A stretch of DNA of 64,000 nt from Paraburkholderia sp. CNPSo 3272 (GCF_024206495.1 NZ_JAMBPQ010000004.1:62001-126000); one strand, 5' to 3'; positions 20,727 to 29,854 are shown, numbered from the stretch's first letter. Numbers and translations are program-made. Notes: generated by a model not told the origin, from the sequence alone.

Positions 20727-21929
20727 ATGTTCCCAGACCGTATCTTCTCCGGCATGCGGCCCACCGGCTCGCTGCACCTCGGCCACTATCACGGCGTGCT
20801 GAAAAACTGGGTGCGCCTGCAGTCCGAGTATCCGTGCTTCTTCTGCGTGGTCGACTGGCATGCGCTCACCACGCACTATGAAACGCCGGATGTGATCGAG
20901 AAGAACGTCTGGGACGTGCTGATCGACTGGCTCGCCTCGGGCATCGACCCGAACCAGGCCACGCTCTTCATCCAGAGCCGCGTGCCCGAGCACGCCGAAC
21001 TCGCGCTGCTGCTCGGCATGAGCACGCCGCTGTCGTGGCTCGAACGCGTGCCGACCTACAAGGAACAGATCGAAAAGCTGCGCGACAAGGACCTCGGTAC
21101 CTACGGCTTCCTCGGCTACCCGGTGCTGATGGCCGCCGACATCCTGCTGTACCGTGCGTCGCTCGTGCCGGTGGGCGAGGACCAGGTGCCGCACGTTGAG
21201 ATGGCGCGCGAAATGGCGCGCCGCTTCAACTACATGTACGGCCGCGAGCCGGGCTTCGAAGAGAAGGCCAACGACGCGGCGAAGAAGCTGGGCGGCAAGC
21301 GCTCGAAGCTCTACCACGAGCTGCGCAACGCTTATCAGCAGGAGGGCAATGACGAGGCGCTCGAACAAGCCCGCGCGATGCTCTCGGAGTCGCAAAGCCT
21401 CTCGATGAGCGATCGCGAGCGTCTTTTTGGCTACCTCGAAGGCTCGCGCAAGATCATCCTGCCGGAGCCGCAGGTGCTCCTCACGGAAGCCTCGCGCATG
21501 CCGGGTCTCGACGGCCAGAAGATGTCGAAGTCGTACGGCAACACCATTGGCCTGCGCGAAGACGCCGAGTCGATCACGAAGAAGGTCCGCACCATGCCGA
21601 CCGACCCCGCGCGCGTGCGCCGCACCGATCCGGGCGATCCGGACAAGTGCCCGGTGTGGCAACTCCACCAGGTCTACACCGACGAGCAGACGCACGACTG
21701 GGTGCAGAAGGGTTGCCGTTCGGCGGGCATCGGTTGTCTGGAGTGCAAGCAGCCTGTGATCGAGGGCATTCTGCGCGAGCAGCAGCCCATGCTCGAACGC
21801 GCACAGAAGTACATGGACGACCCGTCGCTGCTGCGTGCAATCGTCGCGGACGGCTGCGACAAGGCACGCAAGTTCGCCAACGAGACGATGCGCGACGTGC
21901 GTGAGGCCATGGGCCTCTCGTACAGCTGA
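20727..21929 (+). CDS. trpS: Tryptophan-tRNA ligase
   Basis: Class I aminoacyl-tRNA synthetase charging tRNA-Trp. The HIGH-type motif is HLGH (about residues 17-20) and the KMSKS motif is GQKMSKSY. At 400 residues it is some 60 longer than E. coli TrpS; the extra sequence, with many Lys and Glu, lies between the catalytic fold and KMSKS (FEEKANDAAKKLGGKRSKLY region). The C-terminal part holds four cysteines, Cys308, Cys330, Cys337 and Cys340, in the pattern Cx21Cx6Cx2C, close to the [4Fe-4S] motif reported for Thermotoga maritima TrpRS. The ATG at 20727 starts MFPDRIFSGMRPTG, the conserved beginning. It is 4 bp after the M50 gene and 8 bp before a methyltransferase gene. Confidence 0.97.
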   Translation: MFPDRIFSGMRPTGSLHLGHYHGVLKNWVRLQSEYPCFFCVVDWHALTTHYETPDVIEKNVWDVLIDWLASGIDPNQATLFIQSRVPEHAELALLLGMSTPLSWLERVPTYKEQIEKLRDKDLGTYGFLGYPVLMAADILLYRASLVPVGEDQVPHVEMAREMARRFNYMYGREPGFEEKANDAAKKLGGKRSKLYHELRNAYQQEGNDEALEQARAMLSESQSLSMSDRERLFGYLEGSRKIILPEPQVLLTEASRMPGLDGQKMSKSYGNTIGLREDAESITKKVRTMPTDPARVRRTDPGDPDKCPVWQLHQVYTDEQTHDWVQKGCRSAGIGCLECKQPVIEGILREQQPMLERAQKYMDDPSLLRAIVADGCDKARKFANETMRDVREAMGLSYS

Positions 21930-21937
21930 TCGAGCCG

Positions 21938-22570
21938 ATGACGTCGACGCCTGCCGCTGGATCGCTGGCCCACGGGCTTTCCGAGCCGTCGCGCTGGGTG
22001 CGCCGTTGGGCCCACCTCATCGCGCCCGGCGGGACGGTTCTCGACGTGGCCTCCGGCGCGGGCCGGCACACGCGCTGGCTGGCCGGTCAGGGTCATCCGG
22101 TGACGGCGCTGGATCGCGACGCCGCCGCGCTCGCCACGCTGCATGATGTAGCGGGCGTCGCGACGTTAAAGTGCGACCTCGAAGGCGCGCCTTGGCCGCT
22201 CGCGCCGGACGCCCACTTTGCCGCCGTGGTCGTCACGAACTACCTGCATCGCCCGCTCATGCCCCGTCTCATCGAGGCGTTGGCGCCGGGCGGCGTCCTG
22301 ATCTACGAAACTTTTGCCCAAGGCAACGAAACGGTGGGGAAGCCATCGAACCCCGCTTTCCTGCTCGCTCCCGGCGAGTTGCTGGCCGTGTGTACGCCCG
22401 CGCTGCGGGTAATCGCATATCAGGACGGATTTCTTTCGCAACCGCGTGAGGCGTATATTCAGCGCATCTGCGCGGTACGGGAAAAAACGACCTCAGTGCC
22501 CCCCGAAAGAGCCGGTAATGTACCTGAGCACCAGGTCCTTCCCGTAACGCGTTACGATCTGACCGGCTAA
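21938..22570 (+). CDS. Class I SAM-dependent methyltransferase
   Basis: A 210-residue Rossmann-fold methyltransferase. Motif I is [15 protein letters not shown] (about 34-48), the acidic loop at ALDRD (about 57-61) should bind the ribose of SAM, and [15 protein letters not shown] with [17 protein letters not shown] is the post-motif region of small TehB/UbiE-like enzymes. The EVG-type segment ([14 protein letters not shown]) resembles tellurite-resistance-like methyltransferases. The substrate is unknown. It starts 8 bp after trpS, so it belongs to the same transcript. The 3' end appears to carry the dapA promoter. Confidence 0.88.
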   Translation: MTSTPAAGSLAHGLSEPSRWVRRWAHLIAPGGTVLDVASGAGRHTRWLAGQGHPVTALDRDAAALATLHDVAGVATLKCDLEGAPWPLAPDAHFAAVVVTNYLHRPLMPRLIEALAPGGVLIYETFAQGNETVGKPSNPAFLLAPGELLAVCTPALRVIAYQDGFLSQPREAYIQRICAVREKTTSVPPERAGNVPEHQVLPVTRYDLTG

Positions 22571-22581
22571 TCCGCTACAAT
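22552..22581 (+). promoter_or_regulatory. Putative promoter of dapA-bamC
   Basis: TTACGA (22552-22557) and TACAAT (22576-22581) are 18 bp apart, overlapping the last codons of the methyltransferase gene, 34 bp before the dapA ATG. By eye only. Confidence 0.4.
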
Positions 22582-22614
22582 CGCGGTTTAACTGACTCAT
22601 TTTTCTGGCGTTTC

Positions 22615-23520
22615 ATGGCTAACGGCACTCAGGACGGCATTAAGCTGCAAGGCAGCATTCCCGCGATCGTCACCCCCATGCACGGGGACGGCAGTCTCGA
22701 CCTGCCGGCATTCCGCAAACTGATCGACTGGCACGTGCAAGAGGGGACGGATGCCCTCGTCGTCGTCGGTACGAGCGGGGAGTCCGCCACGCTGGACGTC
22801 GAAGAACACATCCTGATGATCAAGACAGCGGTCGAGCACGCCGCTGGCCGTATGCCGATCATCGCGGGCGCAGGCGGTAATTCCACCGCCGAGGCTATCG
22901 AACTGACGAAGCACGCGAAGGCAGTGGGCGCCCAGGCGTCGCTCCAGGTTGTGCCCTATTACAACAAGCCGACCCAGGAAGGCATGTACCGCCACTTCGC
23001 GAAAATCGCGGAGGACGTGAACCTGCCGGTCATCCTCTACAACGTGCCGGGCCGTACGGTCGCGGACATGGCGAACGAGACCATCCTGCGTCTGGCCGAA
23101 GTGCCGGGCATCATCGCGGTGAAAGAAGCGACGGGTAATATCGACCGCGCCGCGCACCTCATCAAGCATGCGCCGAAGGGCTTCAAGATTTTCAGCGGCG
23201 ACGATCCGACGGCGATCGCGCTGATGCTGCTTGGCGGCCACGGCAATATTTCTGTAACCGCGAACGTTGCGCCGCGGCAGATGAGCGACCTGTGCAAGGC
23301 TGCGCTCGCCGGCGACGCGAAAACGGCGCGTGAGATCCATATGAAGCTGTTGTCGCTGCACAAGAACCTGTTCATCGAATCGAATCCGATTCCGGTGAAG
23401 TGGGCGCTGCAGGAACTCGGCCGCATCGAAGGCGGCATCCGACTGCCGCTCACGCCGCTCGACGCGCGCTACCACGACGTGGTGCGCACCGCGCTGCGCG
23501 AAGCCGGTCTGGCTGGCTGA
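22615..23520 (+). CDS. dapA: 4-hydroxy-tetrahydrodipicolinate synthase
   Basis: DapA condenses pyruvate with aspartate semialdehyde, the first committed step to diaminopimelate (peptidoglycan) and lysine. The 301-residue TIM-barrel protein has the Schiff-base Lys170 in IIAVKEATG and the catalytic Tyr142 in LYNVPGRT, separated by 28 residues as in E. coli (133/161). GTSGESATL (about 50-58) is the second pyruvate-site motif. About nine extra N-terminal residues precede the family core. The stop codon is embedded in a long hairpin. bamC follows, the same order as in E. coli dapA-bamC. Confidence 0.97.
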   Translation: MANGTQDGIKLQGSIPAIVTPMHGDGSLDLPAFRKLIDWHVQEGTDALVVVGTSGESATLDVEEHILMIKTAVEHAAGRMPIIAGAGGNSTAEAIELTKHAKAVGAQASLQVVPYYNKPTQEGMYRHFAKIAEDVNLPVILYNVPGRTVADMANETILRLAEVPGIIAVKEATGNIDRAAHLIKHAPKGFKIFSGDDPTAIALMLLGGHGNISVTANVAPRQMSDLCKAALAGDAKTAREIHMKLLSLHKNLFIESNPIPVKWALQELGRIEGGIRLPLTPLDARYHDVVRTALREAGLAG

Positions 23521-23535
23521 TCCGATCAGCCAGCC
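23511..23535 (+). terminator. Stem-loop overlapping the dapA stop codon
   Basis: GGCTGGCTGAT (23511-23521) pairs perfectly with ATCAGCCAGCC (23525-23535) around a 3-nt loop; the TGA stop is inside the stem. The following sequence has no long T tract, so it may only partly terminate before bamC. Confidence 0.5.
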
Positions 23536-23656
23536 GCCGATTTATCAACCGACGCCGCCGCGGCCCAGCCGCCCAATCACTGAAAGACCTCGGACCGACC
23601 CCGGACCCACCGTCTCGCAGAGCAAGGCTTAGCGTTCCCGTATCACGAAGGCCCAC

Positions 23657-24796
23657 ATGAAACGTTCCGCTTTTTCCCTCCACGCAACCCGCATGGCGGT
23701 GCTGGCGTTTGCCCTCGGCTCGCTCGCAGGCTGCGAGTCGCTGAACGACATGTTCGCGTCCGATCGCGTCAACTACAAGGACACGCCGACCGCGCCGCCG
23801 CTGAATGTGCCGCAGGATCTGTCGTCGGCGCCGAACGACCAGAAGTACGTCGCGCCGCCGCCGACGGTTACGCTTGGCGGCTCCGCTCAGCGCACGGTCA
23901 CGCCGGCTGGCAACGCCACACTCGGGGTGCCGGATGCGCAGGATCCGTTCGGCATGCACGTGGAGCGCGACGGCGACCGCCGGTGGCTCGTGGTGGACGG
24001 CCGCTCGCCTGACGACGTCTGGCCGCAGCTGCAGGAATTCTGGACGGAGAATGGCTTCACGCTGACGACCGATTCCCCCTCCACGGGCATCATGACGACC
24101 GACTGGGCCGAGAATCGCGCCAACATTCCGGACGACTGGTTCCGCCGTACAATCGGCCGCGTGATCGACTTCGCGTACTCGTCGGGCACGCGCGACCGCT
24201 TCCGCGTGCTGGTTTCGCGTGGCCCGGACGGTCAAACGGACATTTCCGTCACGCATAACGCCATGGAAGAAGTGCTGACGGGGCAGGACAAGACGGGGTC
24301 GAAGTGGGTCGAGCGTCCGCGCGACCCGGCGCTCGAGGCCGCGTTCCTCGCCAAGATCATGCAGAAGTTCGGCCTGACCGATGCGCAGTCCAAGCAGCTG
24401 CTGACCGATGCGCGCCCGTCGACGGCCGGCGTCAAGGTCGCTGCCGGTCCTGAGGGCACGACGCTCGACTTGCCCGAGACGTTCGACACTGCGTGGCTAC
24501 GCGTGGGTCTTGCGCTCGACCGCACGAACTTCACGGTCGACAACCGCGACCGCGAGAAGGGTCTCTACTTCGTGCGCTACGCGGACTCGATGCAGGAGCT
24601 CAAGGGCGACGGCCTGCTCGGCAAGCTTTTCTACAATCCGAAGAAGGCCGCGAAGGATCAGGGTCCGGAATACGTCGTGGCGGTGCGCTCGACGGGCAAT
24701 TCGACCCAGGTCGCCGTGGTCGACCAGAGCGGCCGCATCGACACCTCGTCGGACGCCCAGCGTATCGTCTCCGCGCTCCACGCGCAGCTGAACTGA
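23657..24796 (+). CDS. bamC: Outer membrane protein assembly factor BamC
   Basis: BamC (NlpB) is a lipoprotein of the BAM complex that inserts beta-barrel proteins into the outer membrane. The 379-residue protein begins with a lipoprotein signal whose lipobox LAGC puts the lipidated residue at Cys26. Next comes the unstructured, Pro-rich segment (about 40-90) that in E. coli binds BamD, then two helix-grip domains: one around DRRWLVVDGRSPDDVWPQL and one around LPETFDTAWLRVGLALDR. The order dapA-bamC is conserved. The MBL-fold gene follows after 11 bp. Confidence 0.93.
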   Translation: MKRSAFSLHATRMAVLAFALGSLAGCESLNDMFASDRVNYKDTPTAPPLNVPQDLSSAPNDQKYVAPPPTVTLGGSAQRTVTPAGNATLGVPDAQDPFGMHVERDGDRRWLVVDGRSPDDVWPQLQEFWTENGFTLTTDSPSTGIMTTDWAENRANIPDDWFRRTIGRVIDFAYSSGTRDRFRVLVSRGPDGQTDISVTHNAMEEVLTGQDKTGSKWVERPRDPALEAAFLAKIMQKFGLTDAQSKQLLTDARPSTAGVKVAAGPEGTTLDLPETFDTAWLRVGLALDRTNFTVDNRDREKGLYFVRYADSMQELKGDGLLGKLFYNPKKAAKDQGPEYVVAVRSTGNSTQVAVVDQSGRIDTSSDAQRIVSALHAQLN

Positions 24797-24807
24797 CGTG
24801 CGCTGAC

Positions 24808-25584
24808 ATGCGATTTGCGAGCCTCGGCAGTGGCAGCGAGGGCAACGCACTGGTCGTAGAAGCAGGCAGCGGCACGACGCCCACGCGCGTGTTGCTCGAC
24901 TGCGGATTCTCAGCGAAAGAAGTCGAGCGGCGCCTCGCCCGCGCGGGGCTGGCCGCCGACTCGCTAAGCGCGATTCTCATCACCCACGAACACAGCGATC
25001 ACATCGGCAGCGCGCTTACGCTGGCGCGCCGCTGGTCGATTCCGCTTTACATGAGCTGGGGCACGGCGCAGGCCGTTGGGGCCGACGACGCCGCAGGCGT
25101 CGAGCTCAACGTGTTGTGGGGCGACGAGACTGTCGAGATCGGCGAACTCGGCGTGTTGCCCTACACGGTCCCGCACGACGCGCGCGAGCCGCTGCAGTTC
25201 GTGTTCAGCGACGGCGCGAGCCGGCTTGGCGTGCTGACCGACGTCGGCGACTCGACCTCGCATATCAGCAACGTGCTGAGCGGTTGTGACGCACTGGTGC
25301 TCGAATGCAACCACGACCTCGAGATGCTCGCGGCGAGCCGCTATCCGGCTTCACTCAAGGCGCGTATCGGCGGCTCGCACGGCCACCTGAACAACGAGGC
25401 GGCCGGCGGCATCCTCGCCGGGCTCAATCGCGCGAAGCTTCGGCATTTGATTGCTGCGCACCTGAGCCAGCAGAACAACACGCCGGAGCTCGCGCGCGCG
25501 GCGATGGCCGCAGTTCTGGGCAATGCCGCGACGCAAATCGGGGTCGCTTCGCAAGCCGAGGGTTTCGACTGGATCGCGCTCTGA
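24808..25584 (+). CDS. MBL-fold metallo-hydrolase (YycJ/WalJ-like)
   Basis: A 258-residue metallo-beta-lactamase-fold hydrolase. The metal motif HEHSDH is at residues 60-65, preceded by the start MRFASLGSGSEGNALVV, which is typical of the YycJ/WalJ and phosphoribosyl-cyclic-phosphodiesterase-like branch. Further ligands are in TVPHDAREP, LTDVGDSTSH and GSHGHLNNE/AAHLSQQNN. The substrate is not known; relatives are exonucleases or phosphodiesterases. I use the ATG at 24808 (11 bp after bamC) because the family begins there. It ends at a terminator shared with yccA. Confidence 0.9.
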   Translation: MRFASLGSGSEGNALVVEAGSGTTPTRVLLDCGFSAKEVERRLARAGLAADSLSAILITHEHSDHIGSALTLARRWSIPLYMSWGTAQAVGADDAAGVELNVLWGDETVEIGELGVLPYTVPHDAREPLQFVFSDGASRLGVLTDVGDSTSHISNVLSGCDALVLECNHDLEMLAASRYPASLKARIGGSHGHLNNEAAGGILAGLNRAKLRHLIAAHLSQQNNTPELARAAMAAVLGNAATQIGVASQAEGFDWIAL

Positions 25585-25621
25585 GTCCCGCGCCGGCGCG
25601 ACAGCTAAACGAATAGACGAA

Positions 25622-25654
25622 AAAAAGCCCATGACGGAAATCATGGGCTTTTTG
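25622..25654. terminator. Bidirectional terminator between the MBL gene and yccA
   Basis: AAAAAGCCCATGA (25622-25634) pairs with TCATGGGCTTTTT (25641-25653) around a 6-nt loop. Flanking A and T runs allow function in both directions, fitting the convergent genes. Confidence 0.9.
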
Positions 25655-25700
25655 CCTGAAGGCCGGAATCTGTCGATGCCCGTCAGTATCTGGCTACGCT

Positions 25701-26399
25701 TTAGTTGCGGTTGCCGCCGAAGATGCCGAGGATGGCCAGCAGGTTCGTGAACACGTTATACAGGTCCAGATAGATCGCGAGCGTGGCCGAGATGTAGTTC
25801 GTCTCGCCGCCGTTCACGACGCGCTGCACGTCGAACAGCATGTAGGCCGAGAAAATCGCGATGGCGAGCACCGAGACCGTGAGCATCAGCGCGGGCAACT
25901 GCAGGAACATGTTCGCGACGCCGGCCAGCAGGATCACGATCACGCCCATGAACAGCCACTTGCCGAGGCCCGAGAAGTCACGCTTGCTGACCGTGGCGAT
26001 GGTGGCCATGGCGGTGAAAATGATGCCGGTGCCGCCGAACGCGAGCATGATGAGCTGCGGGCCGTTCGAAAAGCCGAGGATGAACGACAGCAGGCGCGAG
26101 AGCATCAGGCCCATGAAGAACGTGAAGCCGAGCAGCACGAACACACCGACCGAGCTGTTTTTGGTGCGCTCGATGGCGAACATGAAGCCGAAGGCGATCG
26201 CGAAGAACGCGAGCAGGCTCATGGCCGGGCTGGTAGCGGCGAAAAGCGAGAAGCCGGTCGCGACGCCCACCCACGCGCCGAGCACCGTCGGCACCATCGA
26301 CAGCGCGAGCAGCCAATAGGTGTTGCGCAGCACGCGGTTGCGGGTCTCCGCCGAGGTGACGGCACCGCCGCGGCCGAAGTTATAGGGATACTCGTTCAT
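25701..26399 (-). CDS. Bax inhibitor-1/YccA family membrane protein
   Basis: A 232-residue protein with seven hydrophobic segments, of the BI-1/YccA/TMBIM family. E. coli YccA interacts with and modulates the membrane protease FtsH; notably hflK and hflC, which also regulate FtsH, lie in this window. The ATG at 26399 (MNEYPYNFGRGG) has AAGGAGA just upstream. The membrane core starts at NTYWLLALSMVPTVLG, and the C-terminus LYLDLYNVFTNLLAILGIF matches the family, with the conserved Asp and Leu residues of the last segments. Full length, with a recognisable promoter. Confidence 0.93.
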   Translation of the reverse strand: MNEYPYNFGRGGAVTSAETRNRVLRNTYWLLALSMVPTVLGAWVGVATGFSLFAATSPAMSLLAFFAIAFGFMFAIERTKNSSVGVFVLLGFTFFMGLMLSRLLSFILGFSNGPQLIMLAFGGTGIIFTAMATIATVSKRDFSGLGKWLFMGVIVILLAGVANMFLQLPALMLTVSVLAIAIFSAYMLFDVQRVVNGGETNYISATLAIYLDLYNVFTNLLAILGIFGGNRN

Positions 26400-26702
26400 G
26401 CTTTCTCCTTGCGTGAGACGCGTGGGTGAGGGCGCGCAAGTGCGCGGTCCGCTCCCCCATAAGATAAGTGCGCCGACCCAGAGTTTCAACGGGTTGCCAC
26501 ACAGTTTCCGTTATGTTTGCACAGCGTATGCCGCCAATCTTAAACCTCTCTGAATGGTACGGCAGCGCAGTGCATGTGCCCGGCTTGCGCTCATTTGCCC
26601 CAGTTTGCCGGGCTATGAGGGTTCAATCGCAATCATACATGGGAACATGCTACAATTGCGGATTCATTTGAATCTGTAACCTCTTAATTTTCTGGAGTTT
26701 TT
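26400..26702. other. 303-bp divergent intergenic region between yccA and ndk
   Basis: No gene is visible. It holds the yccA promoter on minus (26461-26489) and a candidate ndk -10 box TACAAT at 26651-26656. The ndk leader carries CTGGAG just before the ATG at 26703. Confidence 0.6.
26461..26489 (-). promoter_or_regulatory. Putative sigma-70 promoter of yccA
   Basis: On the minus strand TTGAAA (26489-26484) and TATCTT (26466-26461) are separated by exactly 17 bp, 62 bp upstream of the yccA ATG. The spacing and five of six -35 bases match consensus. Confidence 0.5.
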
Positions 26703-27128
26703 ATGGCGATCGAACGCACCCTGTCGATTATCAAGCCGGACGCAGTGGCGAAGAACGTGATCGGCCAGATCTACAGCCGCTTCGAAAACGCTGGCCTGAA
26801 GATCATTGCCTCCCGCATGGTTCACCTCTCGCGCGCCGACGCTGAGAAGTTCTATGCTGTTCACGCAGCGCGCCCGTTCTTCAAGGACCTCGTCGATTTC
26901 ATGATCTCGGGTCCGGTCGTGATCCAGGTTCTGGAAGGCGAGAACGCTATCCTGAAGCACCGCGATCTGATGGGCGCAACCGATCCGAAGAAGGCTGAGA
27001 AGGGCACGATCCGCGCCGACTTCGCCGACAGCATCGACGCGAACGCCGTGCACGGCTCGGACGCCGCTGAAACGGCAGCCGTGGAAGTCGCGTTCTTCTT
27101 CCCGCAAGTCAACGTCTACTCGCGCTAA
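26703..27128 (+). CDS. ndk: Nucleoside diphosphate kinase
   Basis: Transfers the gamma-phosphate of ATP to other nucleoside diphosphates, balancing NTP and dNTP pools. The 141-residue protein has the active-site His117 in NAVHGSDA, the phospho-histidine of the ping-pong reaction, and the start [15 protein letters not shown] with the conserved Lys11. Length is exactly that of the family. The leader has CTGGAG close to the ATG. It heads the long plus-strand cluster running to purA, as in Pseudomonas and other proteobacteria. Confidence 0.98.
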   Translation: MAIERTLSIIKPDAVAKNVIGQIYSRFENAGLKIIASRMVHLSRADAEKFYAVHAARPFFKDLVDFMISGPVVIQVLEGENAILKHRDLMGATDPKKAEKGTIRADFADSIDANAVHGSDAAETAAVEVAFFFPQVNVYSR

Positions 27129-27275
27129 GCACGGCGCGAGCAGACTGCAGTAGTAGCATAGGGTCGCGAACGGCGATGACGCTCACCGTCCAGTTCCCGA
27201 TGCCGCGCAAGTGCGCAGGCAACCGGGCAGCGCGGGCGGTGAGCGCGCTCTCGCACTGAAATGGCAGGATTCGAT

Positions 27276-28451
27276 ATGACGAGCAGTTCCACCGTCAACC
27301 TTCTCGATCTCGACGCCCAAGGGCTCGTCGCTTACTGCGAAAGCCTGGGCGAGAAGCCGTTTCGCGCTAAACAGCTTCAGCGCTGGATCCATCAGTACAA
27401 CGCCGCCGACTTCGACGGCATGACGGATCTCGCCAAATCGCTGCGCGAGAAGCTCAAAGGGCGCGCCATCATCGGCATGCCCGGCATCGTCAGCGACAAC
27501 GTTTCCTCCGACGGCACGCGCAAATGGCTCGTGGACGTCGGCAACGGCAACGCGGTCGAAACCGTGTTCATCCCGGAAGACAATCGCGGCACGCTGTGTG
27601 TGTCCTCGCAGGCGGGATGCGCGGTCAACTGCCGGTTTTGCTCCACCGGCAAGCAAGGTTTTTCACGCAACCTCACCACCGCCGAAATCATCGGCCAGCT
27701 GCGCATGGCGGAGTTCGCCCTGCGCGCTTCGCTTTTGGGCGACGCAGTCGAAAATCGCGGAGGCCGTGCGACCGGCGGTGACGGCAAGGGCGAACGCGTC
27801 ATCACGAACGTCGTGATGATGGGGATGGGCGAGCCGCTTCTGAACTACGACGCGGTCGTGCCCGCCATGCGCCTGATGCTCGACGACAACGCCTATGGCC
27901 TGTCGCGTCGGCGCGTCACGCTTTCCACGTCGGGAGTCGTGCCGATGATGGACCGCCTCGGGGCCGAACTGCCCGTGGCGCTCGCCGTTTCCTTGCATGC
28001 ACCGAACGACGCGCTGCGAGACGAACTCGTGCCGCTCAACCGCAAGTACCCGCTGCGCGAGCTGATGGCGGCGTGCCAGCGCTACCTGGAAGTCGCGCCG
28101 CGCGACTTCATCACGTTCGAGTACTGCATGCTCGACGGCGTCAACGACACCGAAAAGCACGCGCGAGAATTGCTTGCCGTGACGCGGGACGTGCCTTGCA
28201 AGTTCAATCTGATTCCATTTAATCCGTTCCCCGAATCGGGCTTGCTACGCTCGAAATCGGACCAGATCAAGCGCTTCGCGCAGATTCTGATGGATGCGGG
28301 CGTCGTCACGACCGTGCGCAAGACGCGCGGCGATGACATTGACGCGGCCTGCGGCCAGCTCGCTGGCGAGGTGAAGGACCGCACGCGCCTTGCTGAGCGC
28401 ATGGGCCGGGGCACGGGCAAGGTCATCGAAGTACGGCCGGTTCGGCACTGA
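27276..28451 (+). CDS. rlmN: Dual-specificity RNA methyltransferase RlmN
   Basis: Radical-SAM enzyme that makes 2-methyladenosine at A2503 of 23S rRNA and A37 of some tRNAs. The [4Fe-4S]-binding CxxxCxxC is Cys115, Cys119 and Cys122 ([12 protein letters not shown]), and the mechanistic Cys359 lies in [15 protein letters not shown] and the LSTSGVVPM region are also present. I prefer the ATG at 27276 (CAGGA 6 nt before it) over 27261; this gives 391 residues. A short Gly-rich insertion follows the CxxxCxxC region ([16 protein letters not shown]). The next gene is rodZ; the pilF gene that lies between the two in Pseudomonas is absent. Confidence 0.96.
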   Translation: MTSSSTVNLLDLDAQGLVAYCESLGEKPFRAKQLQRWIHQYNAADFDGMTDLAKSLREKLKGRAIIGMPGIVSDNVSSDGTRKWLVDVGNGNAVETVFIPEDNRGTLCVSSQAGCAVNCRFCSTGKQGFSRNLTTAEIIGQLRMAEFALRASLLGDAVENRGGRATGGDGKGERVITNVVMMGMGEPLLNYDAVVPAMRLMLDDNAYGLSRRRVTLSTSGVVPMMDRLGAELPVALAVSLHAPNDALRDELVPLNRKYPLRELMAACQRYLEVAPRDFITFEYCMLDGVNDTEKHARELLAVTRDVPCKFNLIPFNPFPESGLLRSKSDQIKRFAQILMDAGVVTTVRKTRGDDIDAACGQLAGEVKDRTRLAERMGRGTGKVIEVRPVRH

Positions 28452-28651
28452 GCCGGCATGAGGAGGGCCCACGGCAGCGTGCGGGGAAACGCGCGGTCGT
28501 AGGCAGTAGTAAAAGAAACGTTGCAGAAGCGATCGGAAGCGGCACACTGGCCGCGCATTTTGTTATAAACGGTCTGCGAATCGGCTAGAGGCGGGGCGGG
28601 ACGCGCCCGACCGGTTCCAGTAATGAAAAGAATCGACGCAAGGACTTTGGG

Positions 28652-29842
28652 ATGAGCGAGCCGCAGCACCCTTTCGGGACAGACGGAACTGACAGCAACG
28701 CAGGTCGTTCGGCGCCGGGCGCCACACCTTCGCCGGTGCAGGCAGTGCCCGACACGCTGGCCGCGGCCGGTGCGCGCCTTGCGCAGCTGCGCGAGGCCAA
28801 GGGTTGGGCGATCGAAGACGTCTCGGCGCGGCTTAAGGTATCGGTGTCGAAGCTGCGCGAACTCGAAGCGGGCGATATCAGCCATCTGCCGGACACGACG
28901 TTCGCGCTCGGCGTGGTGCGCGCCTACGCGAAGCTGCTCGGTACCGATTCCGCGCCGTTCACGCAGGCGCTGCGCCGCGAACGCGGCATGGCGCAGCCGG
29001 ATCTGTCGATGCCGGCTTCGGCGGGCTCCGATCTCCCGCGCGGCCGCGTTTCGCTCTCGCTCGGCGGCAGCGGCGCACGGGCTCCGCGCCGCCGCGCGTC
29101 GTGGTTGTGGGGCGTGGCGATCATCGTGATCGCGGTGCTCGCGATTTCCATGTGGCACACGAACAGTGGCGAATCGTCGGCCTGGTTTGCACGCCTGAAG
29201 GCGATGGCGAACGGCGCGAGCGTGCAGACGGGCGCATCTTCGCCGACGGTCCAGCAGGGCGTGGCAACCGGCAGCGCAGATGCATCGGCCACCCAGGGAG
29301 CGGATCAGTCCGCGGCGCCGCAGGCCGGTGACGCAAACGATGCGGGCGACAACGCCAACGCGGCGCCCGATCAAGGCGCTGCGGCGAGCGCACCGCAAGC
29401 TGCGCAACCGGCGCCGCAAGCTGCGCAACCCGCGCCGCAAGCGACGCTACCGGCACCGCAGGCCGCGAAGCCCGCGGCTGCAAGCGCTGCGCCGGCGTCG
29501 GCCGTTGCCAACGCGGCCAGCGCTGCGCGCGCCCAGGCGGCGAGCGCGCCGGCCGCAGCGGCAGCGCAGAGCGCGGCAGTCGACAACGGCGCCGACACCT
29601 CGACGTTCGCGATCCGCGTGACGCAGGACACCTGGGTCAGCGTGCGCCAGAAGGATGGCAAGGAAGTGTTCTCGGGCATGATTCACGGCAGCGACGCGCG
29701 TGAGATCACCGGCACCGAGCCGCTCAAGGTCACCGTGGGCAACAAGGCCGGCATCGAGTCGATGACCATCGACGGCCAGCCGGTCGACACGTCGAAGTAC
29801 GCGTCGGCGCGAGGCAATGTCGCGCGCTTCGTGCTGCCCTGA
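28652..29842 (+). CDS. rodZ: RodZ-like helix-turn-helix membrane protein
   Basis: RodZ links MreB filaments to the elongation machinery and so controls rod shape. The 396-residue protein has the expected order: a cytoplasmic HTH domain (about 40-100, ARLAQLREAKGWAIEDVSARL), a single membrane helix (about 150-167) after a basic stretch (PRRRASW), a long Ala/Pro/Gln-rich periplasmic linker (about 190-310), and the C-terminal DUF4115 domain (about 315-396; TQDTWVSVRQKDGKEVF). The linker contains 21-bp tandem repeats. It sits between rlmN and ispG as in many proteobacteria. A terminator directly follows, so ispG onward has its own promoter. Confidence 0.92.
   Translation: MSEPQHPFGTDGTDSNAGRSAPGATPSPVQAVPDTLAAAGARLAQLREAKGWAIEDVSARLKVSVSKLRELEAGDISHLPDTTFALGVVRAYAKLLGTDSAPFTQALRRERGMAQPDLSMPASAGSDLPRGRVSLSLGGSGARAPRRRASWLWGVAIIVIAVLAISMWHTNSGESSAWFARLKAMANGASVQTGASSPTVQQGVATGSADASATQGADQSAAPQAGDANDAGDNANAAPDQGAAASAPQAAQPAPQAAQPAPQATLPAPQAAKPAAASAAPASAVANAASAARAQAASAPAAAAAQSAAVDNGADTSTFAIRVTQDTWVSVRQKDGKEVFSGMIHGSDAREITGTEPLKVTVGNKAGIESMTIDGQPVDTSKYASARGNVARFVLP
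29396..29479 (+). repeat. 21-bp tandem repeat in the RodZ linker
   Basis: Four units of 21 bp (29396-29416, 29417-29437, 29438-29458, 29459-29479) encode QAAQPAP-like heptapeptides. The first two differ at one base; the later two are more diverged. Confidence 0.85.
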
Positions 29843-29854
29843 TCAGGACATGGC

